From Aggregatilineales bacterium (GTDB lineage Bacteria > Chloroflexota > Anaerolineae > Aggregatilineales > Phototrophicaceae): a stretch of DNA of 64,000 nt. Every line of letters starts with the position of its first letter. Within the stretch, counting starts at the first letter, position 1. Position numbers and translations under genes: made by a program. The DNA lies in the NCBI GenBank assembly GCA_030834905.1, contig JAUQWZ010000006.1, positions 310,001 through 374,000 on the forward strand, in the 5' to 3' direction. Under the pieces are notes generated by a model that searched no databases, was not told the origin of the DNA, and saw only the letters and a list, made by a program, of their open reading frames with translations. Positions 16,779 through 23,562 of the stretch are shown here, piece by piece.

Positions 16779-16853
16779 GTTAAAAGTTGAAAGCAGCAAG
16801 TCGAAAGTGGAACCGCCTGCCTCATACTTTCAACTTTCGTCTTTCAACTTCTT
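16779..16853. repeat. dispersed AAGTTGAAAG / CTTTCAACTT inverted-repeat element, copy 1
   Basis: GTTAAAAGTTGAAAG and AAGTCGAAAGTGG on the left face ATACTTTCAACTTTCG and CTTTCAACTTC on the right, giving several alternative stems. Similar elements built from the same words are at 38510-38608 and 41409-41472, always between genes. Confidence 0.65.
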
Positions 16854-16879
16854 TTCCTCAGTCCTCATTACTTCTTTTT

Positions 16880-16941
16880 GATAGCCTCTCCTCTCTCACT
16901 GACTTGTGCCGATTTTCACACCCTGATAGGTTTTGAGAGGC
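16880..16941 (+). promoter_or_regulatory. putative cis-regulatory hairpin before the mevalonate operon, copy 1
   Basis: GATAGCCTCTC (16880-16890) is followed after a 32-nt interval by CTGATAGGTTTTGAGAG (16923-16939). GCCTCTC can pair with GAGAGGC at 16935-16941. The GAGAGG is also the best ribosome binding site for the TTG start at 16946, so the stem could hide it. The same 17-nt word recurs exactly at 20659-20675 before the DUF35 genes. Regulation of mevalonate synthesis is inferred. Confidence 0.55.
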
Positions 16942-16945
16942 TGCG

Positions 16946-18256
16946 TTGGCTAAAGTCGGCACTATGACTCAAGCACATACCTCACGTATCCCTGGCTTTT
17001 ACAAGCTCACGCTCGCCGAGCGAGCCGCCGTTGTCTCTCAATGGGCAGCCCTGACCACCGCCGAACAGACCGCCCTGCTTGGGCTTGGCGGACTCAATGC
17101 CGCGCAAGCCGACCACATGATCGAAAACGCTGTCGGCGTTTATGCCCTACCCCTGGGTATCGCCACCAACTTCCTGATCAACGGCGCAGACATCCTCATT
17201 CCGATGGTTGTTGAAGAGCCGTCGGTGGTCGCTGGCGTCAGCAATGCGGCGAAGGTCTTCCGCGAAGGCGGCGGTTTTGTCACCTCCAGCGACCAGCCGG
17301 TCATGATCGGGCAGATTCAGGTGCTCGATCTGCCGGATATTTACGTCGCAGCCGGGGCGGTTATGGCGCAGCGCGCCGCCCTGCTGGAAGCAGTAAACAG
17401 CGTAAGCGGCAGCATCGTCCAGTATGGTGGCGGCGCGCGCGATCTTCAGGTGCGCCCGCTGACGAACACGCCTGTCGGTCCCATGCTCATCGTCCACGTG
17501 CTGCTCGATACCCGTGACGCGATGGGCGCCAACACGATTAATACCGCCCTTGAGCATATCGCGCCGATGATCGAACAGATCACCGGCGGGCGCGTCAATC
17601 TGCGCATCCTCAGCAATCTCGCCGATCAGCGCAAAGCACGCGCCGAAGGTGTAATCCCGGCATCTGAACTGGCAACCGAAACGCTGTCCGGTGAAGCCGT
17701 CGTCCGCGCGATTGTCGAAGCCGGGGCGTTTGCCGAAGCCGATCCCTACCGCGCCGCCACCCACAACAAAGGTGTCATGAACGGCATCGACGCGGTCGCC
17801 ATCGCCACCGGCAACGACTGGCGGGCGGTTGAAGCTGGCGCGCACGCTTACGCCGCCCGTGACGGACAGTACACCAGCCTGACTCACTGGTGGCAGGATG
17901 ACGATGGCAATCTGCGCGGCAGCATCGAAATGCCGATGGCAGTCGGCATTGTCGGCGGCGCGACGCGCGTCCATCCAACCGCGCAGGTGGCGCTCAAAAT
18001 CCTCAACATTCAGAACGCCCGCCAGCTTGCCGAAATCATGGTTGCAGTTGGCTTGGCGCAGAACCTCGCCGCTATCCGCGCGCTGTCAACGCTGGGCATC
18101 CAGCAGGGGCACATGCGCCTGCACGCCCGCCAGATCGCCGTCGCCGCTGGCGCAGCGCCCGAACAGGTCGCGCAGGTGGTTCAGCAGATGATCGAAGAAA
18201 ACAATATCCGCCCCGAACGGGCGCGTGCTATCGTCCAGGCACTCAAAGGAAGTTGA
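16946..18256 (+). CDS. mvaA: HMG-CoA reductase, class II type
   Basis: 436 aa. Reduces HMG-CoA to mevalonate (the class also works in reverse in some bacteria). [14 protein letters not shown] carries the catalytic Glu, [12 protein letters not shown] the catalytic Lys (Lys275), [11 protein letters not shown] the Asp, and [11 protein letters not shown] the C-terminal His region. The length and the [12 protein letters not shown] segment fit the class II (bacterial) form. The start is taken as TTG 16946 because GAGAGG stands 5 nt before it; ATG 16964 has no ribosome binding site. First gene of an operon with HMG-CoA synthase (1 nt gap) and a thiolase homologue, so the role should be isoprenoid biosynthesis. 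NADH or NADPH preference not determinable here. Confidence 0.93.
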   Translation: MAKVGTMTQAHTSRIPGFYKLTLAERAAVVSQWAALTTAEQTALLGLGGLNAAQADHMIENAVGVYALPLGIATNFLINGADILIPMVVEEPSVVAGVSNAAKVFREGGGFVTSSDQPVMIGQIQVLDLPDIYVAAGAVMAQRAALLEAVNSVSGSIVQYGGGARDLQVRPLTNTPVGPMLIVHVLLDTRDAMGANTINTALEHIAPMIEQITGGRVNLRILSNLADQRKARAEGVIPASELATETLSGEAVVRAIVEAGAFAEADPYRAATHNKGVMNGIDAVAIATGNDWRAVEAGAHAYAARDGQYTSLTHWWQDDDGNLRGSIEMPMAVGIVGGATRVHPTAQVALKILNIQNARQLAEIMVAVGLAQNLAAIRALSTLGIQQGHMRLHARQIAVAAGAAPEQVAQVVQQMIEENNIRPERARAIVQALKGS

Positions 18257-18257
18257 T

Positions 18258-19346
18258 ATGTATTCACAGAACGGCAACAAACCCTATCCCGATTCGCTGC
18301 TGCTGCGCTCGGATCGCAAAGTCGGCATCGTCGGCTATGGCGCGTATATCCCGCGCTTTCGCCTGCCCGGCGCTGAAGTCGCCCGCGTGTGGACAGGCGG
18401 ACTCGCCGGTTCGCCGGTCACCGAAAAAGCCGTCGCCGGACCCGACGAGGACGTGACCACCATGTCTATCGAAGCGGCACGCAACGCCCTCGCCCGCGCC
18501 GCTATTGACCCGCGCGATTTACGCGCCGTCTGGATCGGCAGCGAAAGCCACCCCTACGCCGTCAAGCCGACCAGCACCATCGTCGCCGAGAGCATTGGCG
18601 CGTCGCCCAACATTCAGGCGGCAGACTGGGAATTCGCCTGCAAAGCCGGAACTGAAGCGGTACAGGCGTCTATCGGCATGGTTGGCAGCGGTATGGGCGC
18701 CTATACCCTAAGCATCGGTATGGATACCGCCCAATCACGCCCCGGCGACGCCCTCGAATACACGGCGGCGTCCGGCGGCGCGGCATTTATTATCGGTCGC
18801 GCCGAAGAATCGGTCGCCGTCTATCAGGGCAGCTACAGTTTCGTCACCGATACGCCCGATTTCTGGCGGCGTGCCGACGAGAGCTACCCCTCGCATGGCG
18901 AGCGCTTCACCGGCGAGCCTGCCTACTTCAATCACACTGTGTCGTCGGCGCGCACTCTGATGGAGATGATGGGTTCAACCGCCGCCGATTACACTCACGC
19001 GGTCTTTCACCAGCCGAACGTTAAGTTCCCTCAGCGCGCCGCCCAGATGCTCGGCTTCAACAATGAGCAGATCCAGACCGGCTTGCTGGCGAACCACGTT
19101 GGCAACGTCTATTCCGGCTCGTGTATGTTGGGGCTGACGGCGATCCTCGATATCGCCCAGCCCGGCGACCGCATCCTGATGGTCAGCTATGGCAGCGGCG
19201 CAGGCTCAGACTCGTTCGATCTGGTCGTCACCGACCGCATCAAAGGCGTGCCCGAACGCGCTCCCAGGACAATGGATTATGTCAGCCGCCGCACGCCGAT
19301 TGACTACGCGACCTACGTGCGCTACCGCAGCCTACTGAAGGACTAA
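18258..19346 (+). CDS. HMG-CoA synthase, archaeal type
   Basis: 362 aa. Condenses acetyl-CoA with acetoacetyl-CoA to HMG-CoA in the mevalonate pathway. The thiolase-fold nucleophile is Cys128 in [11 protein letters not shown]. The His is in AVFHQPN, and [12 protein letters not shown] and [11 protein letters not shown] are further family marks. The start ATG at 18258 has AAGGA at 7 nt and lies 1 nt after the reductase stop. The short (about 350 aa) form with the [19 protein letters not shown] start is the archaeal type, which in methanogens forms a channelled complex with thiolase and DUF35. The same three partners are encoded here. Confidence 0.92.
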   Translation: MYSQNGNKPYPDSLLLRSDRKVGIVGYGAYIPRFRLPGAEVARVWTGGLAGSPVTEKAVAGPDEDVTTMSIEAARNALARAAIDPRDLRAVWIGSESHPYAVKPTSTIVAESIGASPNIQAADWEFACKAGTEAVQASIGMVGSGMGAYTLSIGMDTAQSRPGDALEYTAASGGAAFIIGRAEESVAVYQGSYSFVTDTPDFWRRADESYPSHGERFTGEPAYFNHTVSSARTLMEMMGSTAADYTHAVFHQPNVKFPQRAAQMLGFNNEQIQTGLLANHVGNVYSGSCMLGLTAILDIAQPGDRILMVSYGSGAGSDSFDLVVTDRIKGVPERAPRTMDYVSRRTPIDYATYVRYRSLLKD

Positions 19347-19350
19347 CACC

Positions 19351-20502
19351 ATGCGAGATGTAGCCATTATTGGAATTGGGCAGACGCCCGTTGGCGAACA
19401 CTGGGATACCAGCCTGCGCGCGCTGGCGGCGGACGCCATCCGCGCCGCGCTGGACGACGTGCCGGTGAGGTCGGTGGACGCGCTCTACGTCGGCAACGCT
19501 TACGGCGCGCCCATCAGCAGCCAGTCTCAACTGGGGGCGCTGCTCGCCGACTTCGCCGGATTGGACGGAATCGAGGCTTTCACCGTCGAAGCCGCCGAAG
19601 CATCGGGCGGCGCGGCGCTGCGAACCGGCTATCTCGCCGTCGCCTCAGGCGCGGTTGAAACAGCGCTGGTGCTGGGCGTCGAGAAGTCGTCGGATATGGT
19701 GGGAACGGCGCGAACGGGCGCGCGCGGCGTCAGCCTGGATGCCGACTACGAGGCGGTACACGGCGTCACCCTGCCCGCGCTGGCTGCCCTGCTCATGCGC
19801 CGCTACATGGAAGATTACGGCGTCGAATTGAGCGCCTTCGAGAACTTCAGCATCAACGCCCACGCCAACGGCTCGAAGAACGCTAACGCCATGTTCCGCA
19901 ACCAGCTCAAGCCCGGCGGTTTCGCGCGAGCGCCGATGATCGCCGACCCGGTGACGCTGTTCGACGGCGCGCCCGACGCCGATGGCGCGGCGGCTGTTAT
20001 CCTCACCAGCGCCGAACGGGCAGTCGATCTGGTAGCGCAGCCCATTTACATCAGCGGCAGCGCTGCCGCCACCGACACGCTGGCACTGCACGAACGCTCC
20101 GATCTGTTATGGCTCAACGCCGTCCATCTTTCAACGCAGCGGGCATTTCAGCAGGCAGGCATCAGCCAGAGCGACGTCAGCCTGTTCGAGCTTCACGACG
20201 CCTTCACCATCCTCAGCGCCCTGTCGCTGGAAGCAGCCGGTTTTGCCGCCCGTGGCGAAGGCTGGCGGACGGCGTCAGACAGTCAGATCGGCTTAACTGG
20301 CAGCCTGCCCATCAGCACCTTCGGCGGGCTTAAGAGTCGGGGTAATCCGGTGGGCGCGACCGGTGTCTATCAGGCGGTCGAAGCGGCGCTTCAGCTTCGC
20401 GGCGCAGCCGGCGCGAACCAGGTTGAAAACGCCCGCGTTGCCCTTATTCAGAGCGTTGGCGGCATCGGCAGCACCGCCATCACACACGTCCTAAGAGCAT
20501 AG
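19351..20502 (+). CDS. thiolase-superfamily protein of the mevalonate cluster, catalytic Cys replaced by Glu
   Basis: 383 aa, SCP2/archaeal acetoacetyl-CoA thiolase type, 4 nt after the synthase gene with AAGGA upstream. The fold markers are intact: ELHDAFTILSAL (His282), GATGVYQ and the C-terminal GGIGSTAITHVL. But the nucleophile motif, normally (A)CASG, reads VEAAEASGGAAL: Glu83 (codon GAA at 19597-19599) stands where Cys is expected. The GHP motif near the end is GNPVGATG (Asn332). Acetyl transfer by the usual Cys mechanism is therefore doubtful. It may be a structural partner of the synthase/DUF35 complex, a decarboxylating variant, or use another mechanism. The surrounding sequence is conserved and the frame is open, so it is not a pseudogene. 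Confidence 0.85.
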   Translation: MRDVAIIGIGQTPVGEHWDTSLRALAADAIRAALDDVPVRSVDALYVGNAYGAPISSQSQLGALLADFAGLDGIEAFTVEAAEASGGAALRTGYLAVASGAVETALVLGVEKSSDMVGTARTGARGVSLDADYEAVHGVTLPALAALLMRRYMEDYGVELSAFENFSINAHANGSKNANAMFRNQLKPGGFARAPMIADPVTLFDGAPDADGAAAVILTSAERAVDLVAQPIYISGSAAATDTLALHERSDLLWLNAVHLSTQRAFQQAGISQSDVSLFELHDAFTILSALSLEAAGFAARGEGWRTASDSQIGLTGSLPISTFGGLKSRGNPVGATGVYQAVEAALQLRGAAGANQVENARVALIQSVGGIGSTAITHVLRA

Positions 20503-20507
20503 TGCTG

Positions 20508-20632
20508 AGTACCGAGTGCTGAGATTAGCTGTCAGCGTTCAGTCGTCCGCCATTGGCAGAATAAAGCTGAGAACTGTGTCCGGATAGCTGAATGCTTTCA
20601 CTCAGTACACAGTACTCAGTACTCGGTACTGT
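20508..20632. repeat. dispersed GAGTACTGAGTGCTGAG-type inverted-repeat element
   Basis: TGCTGAGTACCGAGTGCTGAG near the left end faces CTCAGTACACAGTACTCAGT and ACTCGGTACTG on the right. The two arms can pair over a long imperfect stem. It occupies the gap between the thiolase homologue and the second mevalonate unit. It is built from different words than the AAGTTGAAAG family but has the same architecture. Confidence 0.6.
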
Positions 20633-20638
20633 CTTTCC

Positions 20639-20675
20639 GATAGTCTCTCAACCCCGCTCTGATAGGTTTTGAGAG
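20639..20675 (+). promoter_or_regulatory. putative cis-regulatory hairpin before the DUF35 genes, copy 2
   Basis: GATAGTCTCTCAA followed by CTGATAGGTTTTGAGAG. CTCTCAA (20645-20651) and TTGAGAG (20669-20675) form a 7-bp stem with a 17-nt loop containing GATAGG. The layout GATAG-N-CTCTC ... CTGATAGGTTTTGAGAG matches the element at 16880-16941. Here it is 73 nt before the ATG, so it does not cover a ribosome binding site. Confidence 0.55.
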
Positions 20676-20748
20676 CCGATGTTCCCTACAATGTGGAGCA
20701 TGAATTCGTGCAGAAATGCACAAGGGTTGTATAAGCAGGAGTAATACC

Positions 20749-20925
20749 ATGCAAATTTCACGTCACTGGCGCTTGAACTCACAGCGGTATCGTTTACAGG
20801 GCGTTCGCTATCAGAATGGGCAGGTGCGTTTGCAGCCCCGCCCGGTGCAGCCGTATGACGGACAGCGTGTTGAAGCTGAAGCCCCGCTGGTTCTGGAGCG
20901 TCTGAGCCTTTCGACCGGTCGCTGA
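20749..20925 (+). CDS. small protein resembling the N-terminal DUF35 rubredoxin-like segment, Cys-free
   Basis: 58 aa; ATG at 20749 with AGGAG 8 nt upstream. The start SRHWRLNSQRYRLQGVRY resembles the DUF35 N-terminal HWR...RY.L.G.KC pattern, in which a zinc ribbon normally follows. Here the Cys positions read VRYQNGQVRLQPRP, and no cysteine exists in the protein. It is immediately followed, 1 nt later, by the OB-fold half in another frame. It may be a split half that works in trans, or a remnant domain. Confidence 0.6.
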   Translation: MQISRHWRLNSQRYRLQGVRYQNGQVRLQPRPVQPYDGQRVEAEAPLVLERLSLSTGR

Positions 20926-20926
20926 C

Positions 20927-21235
20927 ATGAGCAGCCTTCCGCGTCGAGACGTCGAGGTTCAGACCGAACAGTTTGCCTTCTCCGGCAGGGGTGAAATCGT
21001 CAGCTACACGACGGTGCAGGAAGCCCCGGAAGGCTTTGAGGAACAGGCACCCTATGTGGTCGCGCTCGTTCGGCTGGACGAAGGACCGATGATTACCGCG
21101 CAGATCACCGACCACGACGGCGAACTTGCCACCGGCGACCAGGTAGAAATGGTGACGCGCAAGCTGACAACCGAAGGTAAGCGCGGCATGATTGTCTACG
21201 GCTATAAGTTCCGCAAGGTGCTGCCGCGCAGCTAA
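20927..21235 (+). CDS. DUF35-type OB-fold acyl-CoA-associated protein
   Basis: 102 aa. The core FAFSGRGEIVSYTTVQEAP ... YVVALVRLDEGPMITAQITD is the DUF35 OB-fold. In archaea the protein bridges thiolase and HMG-CoA synthase and holds their shared CoA-binding site. The usual Cys ribbon before the OB-fold is missing; the N-terminus LPRRDVEVQTEQ has Val-Glu-Val where CPEC is expected. Start ATG one nt after the preceding stop. Genomic position right after the synthase/thiolase pair supports a role in HMG-CoA formation. Confidence 0.8.
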   Translation: MSSLPRRDVEVQTEQFAFSGRGEIVSYTTVQEAPEGFEEQAPYVVALVRLDEGPMITAQITDHDGELATGDQVEMVTRKLTTEGKRGMIVYGYKFRKVLPRS

Positions 21236-21255
21236 GTTCAACCACAAACAACAGA

Positions 21256-21287
21256 ACGGGCGGCTTATCTCCGCCCGTTTTTGTTTT
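21256..21287 (+). terminator. Rho-independent terminator of the DUF35 unit
   Basis: ACGGGCGG at 21256-21263 pairs with CCGCCCGT at 21271-21278, loop CTTATCT, tail TTTTTGTTTT. It stands 20 nt after the OB-fold gene and closes the mevalonate region. Confidence 0.9.
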
Positions 21288-21320
21288 CAAATAGCAAAGT
21301 CATTTCGATAGCAGATTACA

Positions 21321-21332
21321 TATAATGCCTTT
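21321..21332 (+). promoter_or_regulatory. -10 box next to a probable leaderless start
   Basis: A perfect TATAAT at 21321-21326 lies only 6 nt before the ATG at 21333. Transcription would begin at or next to the start codon. No ribosome binding site is present and no clear -35 box, so a leaderless mRNA is the simplest reading. Confidence 0.4.
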
Positions 21333-21716
21333 ATGACAAAATCACACTCCTATATCTATCCCGAAATGTCCTCTGAGGACATGGAACTGCTGCGGCGTCT
21401 TACTCCCGCTCAGAAGTTAGCGATCGTCGGGCGATTGTATCGAGCAATGAGAGCACAGTTGTTGTCAGACCTCCAAACTCAGTGTCTCGAAGAAACGCCT
21501 GAGAAGATCAAACGCCCCCTAGCTGACGTTTTGCTGGGGACGGATTTAGCTCATAAGGTGTACGACAAAACAGACGTTTACAGGGGCTTCGATCCAGATA
21601 ATCCTACTGAACAATCGATTCTTGAAGGACTGAGACAATCTCTACAACAGGCGCTTGACGGAAACACACGTCCTATTTCTGAACTTTGGGCAGAACTTAA
21701 TCAGGATCTATGTTAA
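21333..21716 (+). CDS. hypothetical protein in an AT-richer island
   Basis: 127 aa, soluble, mostly helical and charged. It starts MTKSHSYIYPEMSSEDMELLRRL. LTPAQKLAIVGRLYRAMRAQLLSDL forms an amphipathic helix pair. No family recognised. Codon use and base composition differ from the neighbours (much higher AT at third positions), and it is followed by two further unknown genes of the same kind, so the block was probably acquired by transfer. No toxin, nuclease or phage motif is evident. Confidence 0.6.
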   Translation: MTKSHSYIYPEMSSEDMELLRRLTPAQKLAIVGRLYRAMRAQLLSDLQTQCLEETPEKIKRPLADVLLGTDLAHKVYDKTDVYRGFDPDNPTEQSILEGLRQSLQQALDGNTRPISELWAELNQDLC

Positions 21717-21786
21717 TGCTGTAGCAGATTGCAGTTAGTCAATAATAGAATTAGGCAGATGAAGGCTTTTGATTAAAGGCTGGACA

Positions 21787-21942
21787 ATGGCGAAACTGGA
21801 TTGGGAAAGACCTAAGTTCTCTTGGGAACGTGTCACAAACGACGATCATCTGTTTACATCGGAAACTCGTGCAGCTTCACCTCAAATGCGGCGTGTAATT
21901 GTCACTTCCACCGAAGCTCAGATTCGAAAGGCAAAAGTGTGA
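21787..21942 (+). CDS. 51-aa hypothetical protein, possible first part of the next gene
   Basis: ATG at 21787 with AAAGG 7 nt upstream. The protein begins MAKLDWERPKFSWERV and ends KAKV at TGA 21940-21942. The TGA is in the same frame as the next open frame, which resumes after one codon. Either two coupled genes or one gene broken by a stop. The Trp/Asp/Glu-rich head looks like a small partner protein. Nothing further can be said of its function. Confidence 0.45.
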   Translation: MAKLDWERPKFSWERVTNDDHLFTSETRAASPQMRRVIVTSTEAQIRKAKV

Positions 21943-21945
21943 GCA

Positions 21946-22620
21946 TTGATTGAGCTTATTTCACAAGAAGTTGCCGTACCTGCGAAATCCATCAATGGCT
22001 CGTACCACAAAGATAGAATCATTTTTACGATTTCGTTATGCCAAAACCATAACCCATCTAGAGTTATCGAGCGATTACAGAAAATCGGAATCAAAGATGT
22101 CGAAAAAATCTCACTAACGGAACAGCAATCAAAGTTTAAGGCAAAACTTAAATTCGTGATCGGTGAATCCTTGTGGAGTGATTCGAATAAATTCATACCA
22201 TATAAAGAGATGCCACCGGCTCTGATCCGCGATTTTGAAACAACACACCCGATCATTTTCAAGTACACTTTTCCGTGGGGGCTATCCTACTGTTGGAGCA
22301 TCATACGAAAGAGAAAAACTCATCCCTATGGCGATTTGTTCCAGCTTACATTACTTGAGGGGGATGACTACCTCTTCTCAGATTTGAGAAGCCTAGTGGA
22401 ACCCACAGAGTCTGGAAATCTGCTACATGTACATTCATTGTCATTTCGTGATGAAAATGGACGACAATCGTACAAATGCCGTGCACTGGATGAACGACTA
22501 AAAACGATAGATAGAGAAGACTACGAAAATCTAGTGGAAACTGCTGAATACCCAATTCGATTGCTATTAAAAGCGTTGGAAAAGTACACCTGGGAAGAAA
22601 TAGTTGCAGCAAACCCGTAA
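21946..22620 (+). CDS. hypothetical protein, possibly interrupted
   Basis: 224 aa from a TTG at 21946, with no convincing ribosome binding site. The upstream 51-codon frame is in register and separated only by the TGA at 21940 and one codon. AT-rich codons as in its neighbours. The sequence has mixed alpha/beta character (DRIIFTISLCQNHNPSRVIERLQKI; HPIIFKYTFPWGLSYCWSII). No motif I recognise. It may be a translation-coupled second gene or the main part of a gene interrupted by a stop. Confidence 0.5.
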   Translation: MIELISQEVAVPAKSINGSYHKDRIIFTISLCQNHNPSRVIERLQKIGIKDVEKISLTEQQSKFKAKLKFVIGESLWSDSNKFIPYKEMPPALIRDFETTHPIIFKYTFPWGLSYCWSIIRKRKTHPYGDLFQLTLLEGDDYLFSDLRSLVEPTESGNLLHVHSLSFRDENGRQSYKCRALDERLKTIDREDYENLVETAEYPIRLLLKALEKYTWEEIVAANP

Positions 22621-22702
22621 GGATATAGCGCAAAAAACTGACTTGCTTGGATACATTCCCGATCGTTACCAGCAGTATGAGATTACATGAAAGACTGAAA
22701 AT

Positions 22703-23512
22703 ATGCGCGTGCTCATCATGTCCGATATGGAAGGCGTCAGCGGTATCGTCGTCTGGGAGCAGACCACCGGCGGCGATCCCATGTACGAGGAATGTCGCAA
22801 GCTCTACACCGAAGAGATCAACGCTGCCGTGCGCGGCGCGAAAGCCGCAGGCGCTACTGAGATTCACGTTGTCGATTGTCACGGCGCGGGTGGCGGCTGG
22901 CAGTTCAACTCGCTCGTGCCCGAACTGCTTGACCCCGACTGCGAGTGGGTGGCGCACCATCCCTGGTCGCGCTACACCGATATGCTCGAAGAAGGCTGCG
23001 ACGCCTGCCTGCTGGTTGGGATGCACGCCCGCAACAACACCCCCGACGGCGTTCTCTTCCACACCATCTCGACGGTCAAGTGGCACAACCTCTGGTTTAA
23101 TGACGATCTGGTGGGCGAAAGCGGGATCAACGCCGCGCTCTGCGGGCATTACGGCGTGCCGATTGCAATGGTCACGGGCGATGAAGCCGTCATCCGTGAG
23201 TGCCGTGAATTCCTCGGTGACGGCTTCACCGGAGTCGCCGTCAAGAAGGGGCTGTCACGCTTCTCCGCCCGGCAGATCCCGCCCGTTCGCGCCCGCCAGA
23301 TGATCGAGGAAGGCGCGAAAAACGCGCTGCTCAACCTCGATAGGGTCAAGCCCTACGTCCTCTCCAGCCCGGTCACCATCACCGTCGAAGTCGATCCGAT
23401 TGACAAAATGTCGGAATTCAAAGGTCGCCACAACGTCGAAATCGTTGGCAGCAAAGCCATCAGCCGCGCCGACGACTGGCTCACCGCCTGGAATCAGGTC
23501 TGGCACTGGTAG
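22703..23512 (+). CDS. M55-family D-aminopeptidase (DppA-like)
   Basis: 269 aa, family length. Zinc ligands match DppA: Asp8 and Glu10 in SDMEG, His60 in DCHGAG, His108 in VGMHARN and Glu139 in VGESGIN. Such enzymes cleave N-terminal D-Ala from short peptides and may recycle cell-wall peptides; they are decameric and cytosolic. The GTGGDP/EECRKLYTEEINAAVRGAK region is typical. The last 17 residues (ending DDWLTAWNQVWHW) are encoded in a 52-bp segment that is repeated at the 3' end of the following WD40-like gene. No clear ribosome binding site before ATG 22703. Confidence 0.88.
   Translation: MRVLIMSDMEGVSGIVVWEQTTGGDPMYEECRKLYTEEINAAVRGAKAAGATEIHVVDCHGAGGGWQFNSLVPELLDPDCEWVAHHPWSRYTDMLEEGCDACLLVGMHARNNTPDGVLFHTISTVKWHNLWFNDDLVGESGINAALCGHYGVPIAMVTGDEAVIRECREFLGDGFTGVAVKKGLSRFSARQIPPVRARQMIEEGAKNALLNLDRVKPYVLSSPVTITVEVDPIDKMSEFKGRHNVEIVGSKAISRADDWLTAWNQVWHW
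23460..23511 (+). repeat. 52-bp direct repeat, left copy
   Basis: Covers the 3' end of the M55 peptidase gene up to the stop codon. It matches 24593-24644 at 50 of 52 positions, in the same reading frame. The two mismatches are A/G in GACGRCTGG and C/T in GGCTYACC. The copies flank the WD40-like gene. Confidence 0.9.
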
Positions 23513-23562
23513 CGCCAGCAAATTTCTCAGATAGACCTGCGGCTGATAGGGAGAAACTACTT

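Noticed and set aside
20923..20929. Frameshift error joining the two DUF35 halves
   Set aside because: The second half has its own ATG 1 nt after the stop and its N-terminus repeats part of the ribbon region, so a simple one-base error does not rebuild a canonical protein; kept as a split gene, with doubt stated.
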